Below, piece by piece: positions 1-10,958 of a stretch of 64,000 nt of DNA. Where the stretch lies: the NCBI GenBank assembly GCA_014529385.2, contig CM043963.1, positions 74,433,412 to 74,497,411 of the forward strand, given 5' to 3'. The stretch comes from Adiantum capillus-veneris. Lineage: Eukaryota; Streptophyta; Polypodiopsida; Polypodiales; Pteridaceae. The first letter of the stretch is position 1. Every line of letters begins with the position of its first letter. The notes under the pieces are model-generated. The model had not been told where the DNA came from. It saw only the letters and a program-made list of their open reading frames with translations, and made no database searches. A program made the translations under genes and the position numbers.

Positions 1-887
1 GTAGAGGACAATTAGGGGACTGTTTGGGGCTGAAAACAGGGCAAAAACCAGTAAATACAGCATGCTGAATTTACTGTTTTTGGGCAGGAATCAGAGGGTT
101 TATGCTAGTGGAAGTGAGTTCAAGCAGGGGAATTGGTTTCGCGCAAGTTTTGGGACTGTTATGCTGCCAAAATTTGGCCAAATCAAGTGGTATCTAGTTG
201 GATATAGACAAAGGATTCCCAGGACTCTACTTTGTAAATTTACCCTCTCAAGGTATAAAGAAATACCGAAAGGGACGCCAATTTTGGGGCCTACAGGTTG
301 TCGGCGTCTGCTCGGGGCATTCTAGCTTCCGAGCAGTGTGTGTATTCAAGTGTTAATTCCCGTCGCAGGTTTCCTTTGCAAAGTGCTATGTGTGTGTGTC
401 TAAAGTAAAGAATTTCGAGTGAAAGCCAACGCCTACCGCCCTACCATGGGCCGGTTTCAGAGGACCCCTAGAAGGAGCTTTTGTTGGACCCCATTAGAGG
501 CCAAGTCCCACAGACGGGTGGCCCTTGAAGCCCATCCACTCGTTGGATTTTCACAGAGATGCCTGCAGTTGGCCTGAGCAAGAGATGGGAGGAACGTTTC
601 GCATTGAGCTTGCTTTGGTCTTGGGAGCAGCTGAGGGGGGGACTTCAGCAGCACCAACCCACATGCATTAAGGAGCGCTTGAGGCATCCTCTTACATGAA
701 ACCCTTTGGTCATTGCACAGTGAGGTCACATGGTTGGCAGCAGACCCCATGTCTCATGGGGTCCCATGGGAGAGGGTCCAACTCGCACCCTAAGAGACCC
801 GCACCTTGAGAGACTGGTCACAGTTTACAGCACTTCCTAAGGAGAATCAGAGCACCCAGCTACGCAGCATGAGGGGGTACAGGGCAT
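1..887. other. no gene recognised
   Basis: I see no supportable gene. The open frames are short and show no domain or exon structure. A small inverted repeat, GACCCCAT and ATGGGGTC, lies at 743-763. The stretch could be an old repeat leader or intergenic DNA, and I cannot tell which. Confidence 0.5.
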
Positions 888-1170
888 ATGTCAAGATGCA
901 TTAAAGATAGAGTGCTTTCTCTCGGGCAAGATGTACAGTCAGAGCTGCAAAATATAGGAGACTCACCAGCAATAGTGGAGACGTTGATTAATGTGTGTGA
1001 AGCGATTATCACCCAAAAGGACGCTTCTCAGATGAGATGTTAGCGCAGGCTGGCATAGTTGCTCTCTCTGGCTTTTCACGCACAGTGTTGTCCCCCGAGA
1101 GAGAGAGCATCGCTACTATTTTACTCATGCCTGCCTGCTCCACTATTCCCGAAGGTCATTTTTCTAGACA
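888..1170 (+). pseudogene. exon-like coding fragment of unknown gene
   Basis: An ATG frame from 888 to 1043 reads 51 residues with a regular amphipathic pattern (motif LQNIGDSPAIVETLINVCEA) before a stop. From about 1029 a second frame, starting SDEMLAQAGIVALSGFSRTV, overlaps it and runs to about 1170. The two stretches look like one coding segment broken by a frameshift or an intron boundary. The pattern is protein-like but I do not recognise a family, and there is no neighbouring gene to give context. It may be a captured or processed gene fragment. Confidence 0.3.
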
Positions 1171-2319
1171 CTGGAGAAAAAAAGTGGTATGCTGGCATTC
1201 AAAGGTCTTTTAAGTACAAAAGTTCTTTTTGTTTTTGCCCTTTACAAAGGTTTTTTTTGTGGTCCTGCATAAGGCCTTAGTAGACCGTTGTTGTCTCTGA
1301 AAGCAATTGTGGACCCTTGGATAAATTTAGGTTTTCGATTAGTGCCACATGGCAAAGTTAAAGATGACAATTTTCTTTCTTCCTATTCCTTGTATGAGAC
1401 GCATCAACTATGCATCATCTTATGGAAGCCACTATGATCGATAGTTGACATTTGTTTTATAGGCCCATTCTACACCACTTGAGAAAGGAAGGGCACAATA
1501 TGCACTTGGATGGAGAAGACACAACAATAGAGTGGCAGAACTTCTTGTTTCACTAGTTGTACTGCTATTATAGCTCTCCTCGTCGTACGGAGTAGCAAAA
1601 GTAGCATCTCTATTTCCTTGACACTTTGTGGGTAAACGAGGCACACCGCAGTTCATGCCAGTGTCATCAAATAAAATGCTTCTTTTCTTATCCTTCACTT
1701 GCTACACATTATATGCGTTTTTCAAAAATCTACAAACTTCTAGCTTTAGTAATTCTATAAAGATTATGAACTATGTTCTTCTCGTTTGCAAGATTTGGTT
1801 GTATGCTAAAAATAAGTATAACATGAGTACACAATAGCTCATGTGGAACAACATGAATGGCACACAATATGCTTGGTCTTTGAAATACACTTTGGTTGGG
1901 GGGGGGGGGGGGGGGGGGGGGGGGTTTACTAAAGGATGGATATAGAGTGCTCGCTGCTCATAGAGATGATATAATTTGAAAGTTTCCAATGGTCACCCAT
2001 GTTGAGGCACACATACGTGCTCACAAATAAGCAATTTATGGTTTGATTATTTGATGGAGTCATGATTGCAACACCTCTATATATGGTGTGCAACTTGGAT
2101 AGCAATTTGCAATGCATGTATGGGATGATGTGGAATCAATCATCTTGCTTTTTACAATGCAACATGTGCACATTAAGAAAAGCTTGTAGGTAAACTTGTG
2201 CATTTAATAATATATAATAATGTGCATTAATGAATATTTGCTATATGATTGACAGGTGGCAAGCATAGGAGATTCATGTTGTATGCAATTAATAGAAAAC
2301 CTATGGACATTTTAATAGT
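1171..2319. other. AT-rich stretch, no gene
   Basis: No coding structure is visible. The only clear feature is the homopolymer G tract at 1898-1924. The rest is AT-rich and resembles decayed repeat sequence. Confidence 0.5.
1898..1924 (+). repeat. poly-G tract (27 nt)
   Basis: An uninterrupted run of 27 G residues. Runs this long are unstable in replication and in sequencing, so its exact length is uncertain. It could form a G-quadruplex. Confidence 0.9.
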
Positions 2320-2585
2320 TGGAGAACTGCTATTTTATGTTTAGGTGGACAATTGTAATCATATTTTAGTATTGACAAAAATCTATAAATAAATACGTGC
2401 AAGAGGAAAATACTCATGCTTGCACCAGGGGAGATGGCACCTAGTGCTCTGTGTCTCCCTTATTCTCTCCTCTCCCTCTCTCACCTTTGGTTGCATGCAT
2501 GCATAGCACTCTGCTCTAAGAGGTGAAGCATGCATGTGCCCCTGTGCTTCTCTCTTGCTTTGTATCTTACTCCAATTGTGTATCA
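2320..2585 (+). repeat. outer direct repeat, left copy (candidate old LTR)
   Basis: This segment matches 20974-21231 in the same orientation with many scattered differences. Shared blocks include TTTTATGTT, GTGCAAGAGG and AATTxTGTATCA. Both copies begin TG and end CA, as LTRs do. The right copy is preceded by a purine-rich tract. I infer a decayed LTR pair of about 260 bp each enclosing the whole 2.3-21.2 kb nest. I found no matching target duplication, so this pairing is a hypothesis. Confidence 0.5.
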
Positions 2586-2823
2586 CATTCAATCTTTGTA
2601 CGATTCACCGGGTATGTTTTATCGCTCGTACGCATGTTATTTTGTATATTTGCAAGTATGCTTCACCTTAGCCTGTAGTAGTGCACTTGTATGTAGCCAC
2701 ATAGTTACAAATGTTTTTAAGGAGGTTGAAATTATTGTAAACGAGATTAGATGAATGTGAATGGTGATAATGAGATTGAAGTTTGTGTACATCCCTAGAA
2801 AGATTCTTTTGCTTAGTACCACT

Positions 2824-3028
2824 TGTTGGGGTTAAAGGCGCAGTGCCTTTGCTCAAGGCCGGATGTCCAGTGTCCGGTCGCCCACTAACCTTATTTACGT
2901 ACATATACAGAGAATAAGGGGCAGCTCACTTTGAGACTTGCTCCACCCACACAATACCTTGCACTCTCTCCTTCTCCCTTCTCACATGCACACACCACAC
3001 GCACACATTCCGCGTGGTGCACTCTTCA
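2824..3028 (+). repeat. copia-type LTR (5' copy of an interrupted element)
   Basis: The segment starts TGTTGGGGTT, ends CACTCTTCA and is followed after two bases by a tRNA-iMet-type primer site. It aligns along its length with 20326-20535, with divergence of very roughly one base in five by eye. That copy lies just after a purine tract, as a 3' LTR should. The expected 5-bp target duplication is not visible (CCACT left, TTGGT right). They may be the two LTRs of one old element or of two related ones. Confidence 0.65.
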
Positions 3029-3030
3029 AC

Positions 3031-3042
3031 TGATATCAGAGC
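3031..3042 (+). other. primer binding site of the older copia element
   Basis: TGATATCAGAGC lies 2 bp after the LTR end. It differs at one base from the TGGTATCAGAGC site complementary to initiator tRNA-Met used by most plant copia elements. The leader that follows (3043-3176) is cut by the younger copia insertion and appears to resume at 8361. Confidence 0.7.
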
Positions 3043-3176
3043 ATTGGTGATCGGTCGGCGAGAGCGGTCCCTTAGAAACGATGGTGAGCTTGACGGCGAT
3101 AGATCTAGGGTCAAGGAGTCGAATCGGAAGAGATCTGCACGGAGCTCGGAGCTCGGAAGTCCCAACACGTGCAACA

Positions 3177-3403
3177 TGTTACTATATACATGTGGTAGTG
3201 ATGTGTGTGAACACATTAGGACCGCCGGGGCATTTTTTCCCTCTTTAGGAGGTTTTTTCCCCCGTGCATTGTATATACGCCCATCACTCTAGGGCTATCC
3301 ATCTTTCCAAAGCACACTAAGTAACACACTCTCTATTGTGTGCCTTGAGCTTCCTTCGTCTTCTCCAAGCTGTGTGTGTTTCTCTGCAACCCTAATTCCA
3401 ACA
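3177..3403 (+). repeat. 5' LTR of young copia element
   Basis: The LTR is 227 bp, begins TGTTACTATA and ends ATTCCAACA, giving the 5-base terminal inverted repeat TGTT...AACA. It is the same length as the 3' copy at 8129. The LTR is short for plant copia elements, and I did not find a clear TATA box in it. Confidence 0.95.
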
Positions 3404-3405
3404 AT

Positions 3406-3417
3406 TGGTATCAGAGC
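3406..3417 (+). other. primer binding site (initiator tRNA-Met)
   Basis: TGGTATCAGAGC begins two bases after the 5' LTR. This exact string is the usual plant copia site complementary to the 3' end of initiator methionine tRNA. Confidence 0.95.
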
Positions 3418-3765
3418 AGGTCACGTCCTCCCGGGCTTAGTCGTCAGCTGCTCCAGCAAACGCCTGTTCACTTTCTCCGATTTCAGTGAGCTTTGGCAAG
3501 CGTTCGCAGGTCGACAAATATTTTGGGCAAGCTCGAAGAGCTTGGTTTGCTCATAATTTTGATTTGGACTCATTTCGGCCTCCATTTCCACTACAGGCAG
3601 TACTGCACAGGCTATTTCGTCATTTTGTGCAGAATTTTTGTTAGTGTCAATTTCTGCATAACAGGTGCCTTATAGTTTTCTACGGTTTGTGCTATATAGC
3701 ACAGGTTGTTCCCGCTTCGTTTCTCCTATTTTCGGGCAGTTTTCACATCAGGTGCAGCATTTACC

Positions 3766-6700
3766 ATGGCTGACAACAACAACACAGATGTGTTCAAGAT
3801 GTTTGCTGTCGAGGACAGGTTGGATGGGGACAACTACCCTATGTGGGCTTATATGATGCAACATGTTCTTGTGTCAAAGGGTGTCTGGAACATTGTGCAG
3901 GGCATTGATGTACGTCCTGGCTTCTGAGGATGTAGGCGATGTTGAGGATGTTGCAGGTCTTGCTGCAAGGATTGCAGCTGTTAGAGTTGTTTTGCCTACG
4001 ACAGAACAAGCTCGTTGGGATGTTAAGGATGCGTAGGCTCATGCATTGATTGCGTTGTCTGTGAAGCGCACCATTGTTCCTCACATCCGTTCAGCAAAAT
4101 ATGCAAAACAGGCTTGGGATATTTTAGCAGGTCTTTATGCAAGCCGCAATGAGGCTAAAATTGCTTTGCTGCGTAAAGAGCCGGAGTCGAAGATTATGCA
4201 TGAGGAAGATGATATGGACACTTTCCTTGCTAGTGTCAAGGATATCAATGAGCAGCTTATTTCTGCAGGTGAAGTCATTTCAGACAGTTCCCTTGTGCAG
4301 ATTGTTCTTGATGCCTTACCAGATTCCTACCAGACTTTTGCTAGTACTTGGAGACTGATGACCCAAGGAAATCCAGAAGTTGTCAAGTTTGATGCATTAT
4401 GCACATTGCTGTTGCAAGAGTCACTGTCCAGAAAAAACAGGACTAGACAGCGTGCAGTTGAACAGGCTTTTATTGCTTCTCAAAGAAAGGGTGGTAACAG
4501 TAATGCAACCACTTCTTATGGTTCTGCTGCGAGTGGAAAAAATTCTGTTCCTAATGCTTATGCTGGCAGTACTTCGTCTGGCAATTCTGGTGATAAGGGC
4601 AAAAAGAAGATGCGCTGCCATTATTGTAAAGCCAATGATCACTTGATCAAGTCGTGTCCTAAGTTGAAGGCCAAAGAGGCTAAGAAGAAAGAGGGTGGTT
4701 CCACTGCAAATGCTGGTTCCACTACAAATGCAGCCATTGTTGAGTCTTGTGTGAAAGGAGACAGTGTTACTGATGTTGATGCAGAATGGGCTTTTAGCGC
4801 AGAGTGCACTTACAATCCTGTTGTCCATGATGCATGCTTGTCAGTTGCTGCAGATTCACATGTGTGGTATTTCGATAGTGGTGCTACAAAGCACATTACC
4901 TCACATCGTGAATTGTTTACCTCTCTCGAGTCTGTCCCTCATGGGAATTCAGTCACTTGTGCCAACAATGCCTCTTATCCAGTTCAGGGAGTTGGAAAGA
5001 TTGTGCTCACTGCTACTAATGGCAGTTCCTTCACACTTGTTGATGCACTTTATGTACCTGGGATCAAGAAGAATCTCTTGTCTGTATCCGCACTTGTTAG
5101 ACTTGGACTTGTAGTCAAATTTGTGGATGACAGATGTACAGTTCATGATCTCAGTTTTGGTGATGAAATTGTTGCATCTGGCCTTTTGTGCCGTGGGCTG
5201 TATAAGCTCACTTTGTATGACAAGTGTGGACAAAATTTTGCAAATGCTGTTGCAGATTCAAGGGCTATTTCAGATGCAAAACTTTGGCATGCACGTTTTG
5301 GTCATCTGAATTTTGCCAGTTTGCTGCGTTTGCAGAAATCTGATATGGTTGCTTCTTTGCCGCCTCTTGAAGCACCTATCAAACATGTTTGTGAAGGCTG
5401 TATTTTGGGTAAGATGCAGCGTTCTAAGTTTCCAAAGGATGGTTTAGTTCGGGCCACATGCAGGTTGCAGCTTGTGCATAGTGATGTTTGTGGGCCCATG
5501 CAAACTCCGTCCTTGGGCAATTACCTGTACTTCGTGACTTTCATTGATGACTACTCCAGGCATGCATGGGTATTTCCGCTTAAAGCGAAGTCCGAAGTTT
5601 TTATGTGCTTCAAACAATTTCTGGCTATGGCTGAAAATGTCTCAAAATGTACTATGGGCACCCTCCGTTCCGATCGAGGGGGGGAGTATATGTCTCATGA
5701 ATTTAATGCATTTTTGGCTAGTCATGGGATAAAACACCAATGTACAGTGCCTTATACGCCTCAGCAAAATGGTGTTGCTGAGAGGAAAAACAGGTCACTG
5801 ACGGAAATGGCATGATGTATGGTCAAAAGTCAAGCTTTACTGCATTCTTTTTGGCTTGAGGCCATCATGTGTGCCACTTATGTACTAAACAGGTGTCCTA
5901 CGAAAGCTTTGCAGTCTATTACTCCATATGAAGCATGGCATGATAGAAAGCCTTCTATTGAGCACATGCGTGTTTTTGGCTGTTTGGCATATGCTTTGGT
6001 GCCACAAGTGCAGCGCAGAAAATTGGATGATAAGGCTGTCAAATGTATTTTTGTTGGTTATAGTGCTGAAAGCAAAGGTTACAAGTTGTATCATCCGCAA
6101 ACAAAACGTACTCTGGTTTCTCAGGATGTAGTGTTTGTGGAAGATTCTGTTTAGCCCTTGCTGTCATGTACTAGAGACAGTAATGTAAGCTCACAGGACA
6201 TTTATGACACTTTGTTGCCTCTTTTTAGTGGTGGAAATATGAATGTAAGTTCCAATGAGGCAAATGTACAGCCTATGGGGGTTTCTGAAAATGTTTTAGA
6301 TCAGCCTATTACTGATGCAGATGTACATGATGTACTTGATGAGGAAAGGGCTGAAAATGAGCAGGCTAGAGGTATGCCAAAATGGTTGGTGCACACTTTG
6401 CGTGACAGTAAATTGGATGCACCTTTGTCTAGTTGTACTCGTTCAGGCTCTCGCCATGCATCTTATGCATCAGATTGTTATGCTTTGGCTGTGTCTAGTT
6501 TACATGATGTTGAGGAGCCTCTGACTTTTGATGAAGCACAGAATTCAGAAAATTGGATGGCTGCCATGCAATCAGAATATGATGCACTTATAGAAAATGA
6601 CACATGGACTTTATGTGATTTGCCTCCTGGCAAAAAGGCCATTGGTACGAAATGGGTTTACAAGTTGAAACGCAAACCGGATGGTGAGATCGATCGCCAT

Positions 6701-8053
6701 AAGGCTTGACTTGTTGCAAAGGGTTATGCACAGCAAAAAGGCATAGATTACGAAGAGACTTTTGCTCCCACTTGTCATACGACTACTGTACGTTTTCTAT
6801 GTGCATTGGCAGCTCATTTTGGTTGGGATGTACATCAATCAGACATTGTTACTGCTTTCTTGAATGGTGACATATTTGAGGAAGTTTATGTAACGCAGCC
6901 TCGCGGTTTTGTCATAAAAGGACAAGAGGACAAAGTGTGCAAATGTAACAAGGCTTTGTATGGGTTGAAGCAATCTCCTCGTGCTTGGTATGAGAAAGCT
7001 GACACTCATTTGGTCAAACAAGGCTTTCGTAACAGTCCAACAGAAAGCACATTGTATGTAAAGCGTGAGGGTGATGTATTTCTCATCGTGGTTCTTTATG
7101 TTGATGATTTGCTGATCACTGGACCAAATGAGAGACATATTGCTGAATTTAAGGCTGATTTGAATGCTACTTTCAAGATGAAAGATTTGGGGCTGTTGCA
7201 TCATTATTTGGGCATACAGTTTAAGCAGTGTGATGGTGGTATTGCCTTGTGTCAGAAAAGTTACATAGAGACATTGCTATGTAAGTTTGGACTTGAGGAT
7301 TGCAAACCTATTGCCACTCCCATGGAAATAGGTTTGAAGTTGAGTCTACATGATGATGGCGATCCTGCTGATGTCACTCTTTACCAAACTGCTGTTGGCT
7401 GCCTCATTTATGTATGCAACACGAGGCCAGATATTCAATTTGCAGTCTCACAGGTCAGCAGATTTATGCATAGCCCACGGTCTAAGCATTGGCAGGCTGT
7501 CAAGAGGATTTTCCGCTACCTTAGTGGCACTTTACATCTTGGCTTGTTTTATCCCAAGGGGGGATCATTGCCGCCAGACTTACATGCTTTTTCGGACTCA
7601 GATTGGGCTGGTTGTTTTGACACAAGAGTGTCCACAAGTGGTTTTTGTTTCATGCTTGGCAGTTCATGTATATCATGGTTGAGCAAGAAGCAACCTACTG
7701 TGGCCACTTCGAGTTGTGAGGCTAAGTACAGGGCAGTCTTCACAGCTACGGTCGAGTGTGTATGGCTCAGACGCCTTATGGCTGATTTGGGTGTTGGACA
7801 AGACACTGCCAACACTATCTACACTGACAGTCAGAGCGCATTGGCAATTGCGAGGAACCTAGTTTTTCATGCTCGCACAAAGCACATTGAGGTGCATTAC
7901 CACTATGTCAGGGAGAGGCTCTCAGCAGGAGAGATCAGCTTGGCTTATGTGCCAACACAGGACAACCTTGCAGATCTTTTCACAAAGGCATTGTCTCGTG
8001 AGAAGCTTGAAGCTTTCTGCAAAGCTTTGGGCTTACTCCCCTTTGTGGATTGA
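3766..8053 (+). pseudogene. copia gag-pol polyprotein, decayed
   Basis: The ATG at 3766 opens gag (MADNNNTDVF). The frame shifts near 3920 and then stays constant to 8053, with in-frame stops at 4034 (TAG), 5813 (TGA), 6152 (TAG) and 6707 (TGA). Visible domains: CCHC zinc knuckle at 4616-4657 (CHYCKANDHLIKSC), protease DSGA near 4874, integrase zinc motif with CEGC and then the DDE core (HSD, RSDRGGEY, GVAERK), RT with YVDD near 7098, and RNase H with DSDWAG and SSCEAKY, where families usually have EAEY. Residues around each stop fit Gln or Arg in relatives, for example HKA-stop-LVAKG in RT. It makes the particle, cuts the polyprotein, copies RNA and integrates cDNA. Confidence 0.92.
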
Positions 8054-8117
8054 TCCTGTCCTCAGGGCATGGCACTTCCCTTTACTCATGTGCCAGCTCT
8101 CGTTCACCGCATCACTC

Positions 8118-8128
8118 CAGGGGGGATT
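8118..8128 (+). other. polypurine tract of young copia element
   Basis: The short run CAGGGGGGATT abuts the 3' LTR. It is the expected primer for plus-strand DNA synthesis. Confidence 0.85.
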
Positions 8129-8355
8129 TGTTACCATATACATGTGGTAGTGATGTGTGTGAGCACATTAGGACCGCTGGGGCATTTTTTCCCTCTTTAG
8201 GAGGTTTTTTCCCCCGTGCATTGTATATACGCCCATCACTCTAGGGCTATCCATCTTTCCAAAGCACACTAAGTAACACACTCTCTATTGTGTGCCTTGA
8301 GCTTCCTTCGTCTTCTCCAAGCTGTGTATGTTTCTCTGCAACCCTAATTCCAACA
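8129..8355 (+). repeat. 3' LTR of young copia element
   Basis: The LTR is 227 bp and differs from the 5' LTR at four positions that I count. It is followed directly by the second CAACA target duplication at 8356-8360. Confidence 0.95.
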
Positions 8356-8360
8356 CAACA

Positions 8361-9146
8361 CCTTCTCGAAAAAGCTTGGAATCTTGAGAAGTATCTTGGT
8401 ATCTGCAAAGGAATTGGGGGATCCGTGTGTAAGAGAAAGTTGCTACAGGAGAGAGGAATCAAGTGCAAAAAGAAACAGAGCAAAAAATTTCAAAGCTCTT
8501 TGGATTGCAATAGCCAAGTCAACCAAGTTTTTGGGGGAAGTGAGAATCAAGTATGTAGCTCTAGAGCTCAAGGCATTGGAGCAACAAGATTTGCACAAAA
8601 TCGAGGGGTAGGTTGTGTGTGTTACACAGACACACTCTTGGCACCCAATAGCTCAGAAAAGCGGGGTGCGGTGGTGGAGCGTAACAGTGAGTAGGGCTTG
8701 TGTGTCAGTACACAATCAATAGAAGAGCTACATAACGAGCAGCTCTCTGATAGAGAATCAAGCTCGTCAAGTAAGTCCGTGTGAAGAATGTTGGTGAGCA
8801 GAATTGGGCAGCCAATTTCAATCAAGTTAGGTGCAAGCTTTTAATTGAAATCTTGAAGTGAGAAAGAAAAATTGAAAGCGGCATCTGTAGGTTGATTGTG
8901 TGCTTAGGGGAGTGCAGCAGTGGAAGTTCAAAGCGAGGAAATCTTACATCGCTCAGAAAAAAAATCAACCCAAATCGATGAGAGGCATTTTGTGTGTGGT
9001 GTAGTGTCTGTGTACACACACACTATAGCAGCTCTCATGCATTGAAGAGCTTGGGAAGGCATTGAAGGCTTAGTGCAATCTCGGATCTTAGAGAGCATCG
9101 AGCAAAACATTGAGCAGGGGAAGGTGTGTGTGATCCACACACACAT
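8361..9146 (+). other. internal sequence of the interrupted older element
   Basis: No complete gene is visible. The stretch carries several short gt/ac palindromes, such as GTGTGTGTTACACAGACACAC-like motifs near 8616 and 9010. The same style of sequence resumes at 10231-10320, beyond the solo LTR. This supports one sequence interrupted first by the copia element and then by the gypsy LTR. Short open frames here have no recognisable domain. Confidence 0.45.
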
Positions 9147-9534
9147 TGTCATAAAATCTAATATCTAACTATTCCAAATGATTTTCTCATACTAAACTGA
9201 TCATTTAATATGGGAAGATAAAAGGGAGCAAGAGTTAGAATATTAATATGGGTTGTTAGATCTATTCTCAACAGGGACGAGAGGAGAGATAAAGCTTATC
9301 TCAAAAAGGGTCCAAATGGAGAGAGGTCTACCAAAGAGCAATGTGCACTTAATGGATCTTTAAAAGACCTTGGTTTAAGCTTCATCAAAACCTCCAAAGG
9401 TTAACGCTCAAAGCCTTTAGGCCTAGGACCAAAGGGGTGACTATTACCTATGGTAGGTTTTTTAAACCTTTGTAAATTTGGACTATGGTTTGAGCAACCC
9501 TTGTGGAGAGACGGGTAGACCAAGCAAGAGAAAG

Positions 9535-9579
<45 letters not shown>

Positions 9580-10225
9580 TTCTCATGTGTGGAGCAAGAA
9601 CTCCATCTCCTTCTTCAAGCTCGAGAAGTAGAGAGCCTACACCAACACCTCTTGGTTATGGAATGCAAAACCAAGCAAGAGTCCAGCTTCAATGGCATGC
9701 TCATCTTCTCCACCATCTCTATTAGTGTGCTAAGCTAAGCTCTAAGAGTAATCTATGGTAAGGAGAATACTTCTTTCTTGTATGTTACATTTTCTTCCTC
9801 TTCACTTTCCTCACTCCCTGCCAGCTCTCTTCACCTTTGAAGGTGTTTGAGGTCTTGGTATTGAGGCCGGGGACAAGTTTATGCTATTGCAAGTAAGTTT
9901 AATTGTTGTTTTGGGCATAATATTGGTGCATGAAGCTTTCCACTTCATGGCATCAACAAGGTCTCAAGGAACACAAAGAATGTATTGTACTAAGTCTCTC
10001 TTTATGGGAGAACATATAATAAAAAAGCCTTTTGGAGGGGGCACAAGTAAATCCGGTCCTCAAATGTTGTCAATTTCTCTAATTCTCTTTTGTTATGTTT
10101 ATATTGCTATCTTTAATCAAGTACTTCCTCTCTATCTTCATTAGGAATTCTATCAATGAAATGCTCACTACTGTTGTTTTAATTCCGCCACAATCAATGT
10201 TATTAGCCTAATTCCATTACACACA
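9147..10225 (+). repeat. solo LTR of a chromovirus-type gypsy family
   Basis: It starts TGTCATAAAATCTAATATC and ends near ATTCCATTACA, and is related along its length to the gypsy LTRs at 18448, 21236, 57723 and 60057. The sequence ACACACACAT occurs immediately on both sides (9137-9146 and 10221-10230), which contains a CACAT target duplication. The flanks share gt/ac-palindrome style. No internal gypsy sequence follows. I therefore call it a solo LTR left by LTR-LTR recombination. The exact 3' end is ambiguous by a few bases because of the CA repeat. A (CA)n microsatellite lies at 9537-9572. Confidence 0.7.
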
Positions 10226-10366
10226 CACATAGAGGGAGAGTTGGCAGAGAAAGTAGGAAATTAAAAGAAATTGAGCTAATTTTTTTTTTAATTCTTAGAG
10301 TGTGTACACACACTCGTTAGCGAAAGAAAAAGCAAGAAATAAAGAGAAGAGCTGGCATCAGCAGCG

Positions 10367-10372
<6 letters not shown>

Positions 10373-10442
<70 letters not shown>
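10373..10442 (+). repeat. (AG)n microsatellite
   Basis: About 35 uninterrupted AG dinucleotides. Confidence 0.95.
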
Positions 10443-10443
<1 letters not shown>

Positions 10444-10926
10444 ATGTGCCCTTGGGTGCATATACATAGGAGGGCAAGCGCTTGCGCTGAGTCTCGGCCC
10501 TCAACATCGACGACATCCTCTCTCGGGTTTGCGAAAGTGGCATTGGCTATGCCGCTTTCTCCCCACGGTGGCCTCGGCTCTCGTATTAGCTCTCGGCATT
10601 GGAGAGCTAGGGTATCCCGGTTGAGAGATATTTTCTTGGCCGACTCTTCTTGGCGTTATTCTATGGCTCGGCATCAACTCGGCTCTCGATGGTTTTCTTC
10701 TTGGCCTTGCATTGGCGACTCGGCATTAGCCCCAACTGATTTGGCGGCTATTTGGCTAGCGTGCTTCCTTCCAGTGGTGGAAGTTTTCGGAGCGGATTTG
10801 CTTCGACGAACATCCCCGACATCCCAGCTTCTTGATTTCGACTTAGCAGGAGATGATCAAGTGAGAGCGACATCGGCTCTCCTTTATCGGAGCCAACTTG
10901 GCCCCATAGCATCTCCTCATTAGCGA

Positions 10927-10955
<29 letters not shown>
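10927..10955 (+). repeat. poly-C tract (29 nt)
   Basis: An uninterrupted run of 29 C residues followed by a C-rich imperfect tract. Its length is likely uncertain in the assembly. Confidence 0.9.

Positions 10956-10958
<3 letters not shown>

Larger units (their letters stand above)
3177..8355 (+). mobile_element. young Ty1/copia retrotransposon, complete with LTRs and TSD
   Basis: A 5,179-bp element with two 227-bp LTRs, a primer site, a gag-pol reading region, a polypurine tract, and a perfect 5-bp target duplication CAACA at 3172-3176 and 8356-8360. I count four differences between the LTRs by eye, about 2%, so insertion was recent. Domain order is gag, protease, integrase, reverse transcriptase, RNase H, which is the copia order. 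The polyprotein is nevertheless broken by one frameshift and four stop codons, so it is probably non-autonomous or was mobilised in trans. It sits in the leader of the older copia element. Confidence 0.95.

Noticed and set aside
4421-4828. Antisense open frame of 135 codons opposite copia gag
   Set aside because: It is the mirror of a real coding strand with no independent support.
4034-6709. TAG and TGA codons as sites of U-to-C RNA editing, as in fern and hornwort organelles
   Set aside because: These are nuclear retrotransposons. Methylcytosine deamination explains the same changes without an unknown nuclear editing system.
10444-10923. 159-codon GC-rich open frame
   Set aside because: Composition is dominated by CTCGGC-like repeats, it begins at the edge of a GA microsatellite, and no domain is visible.
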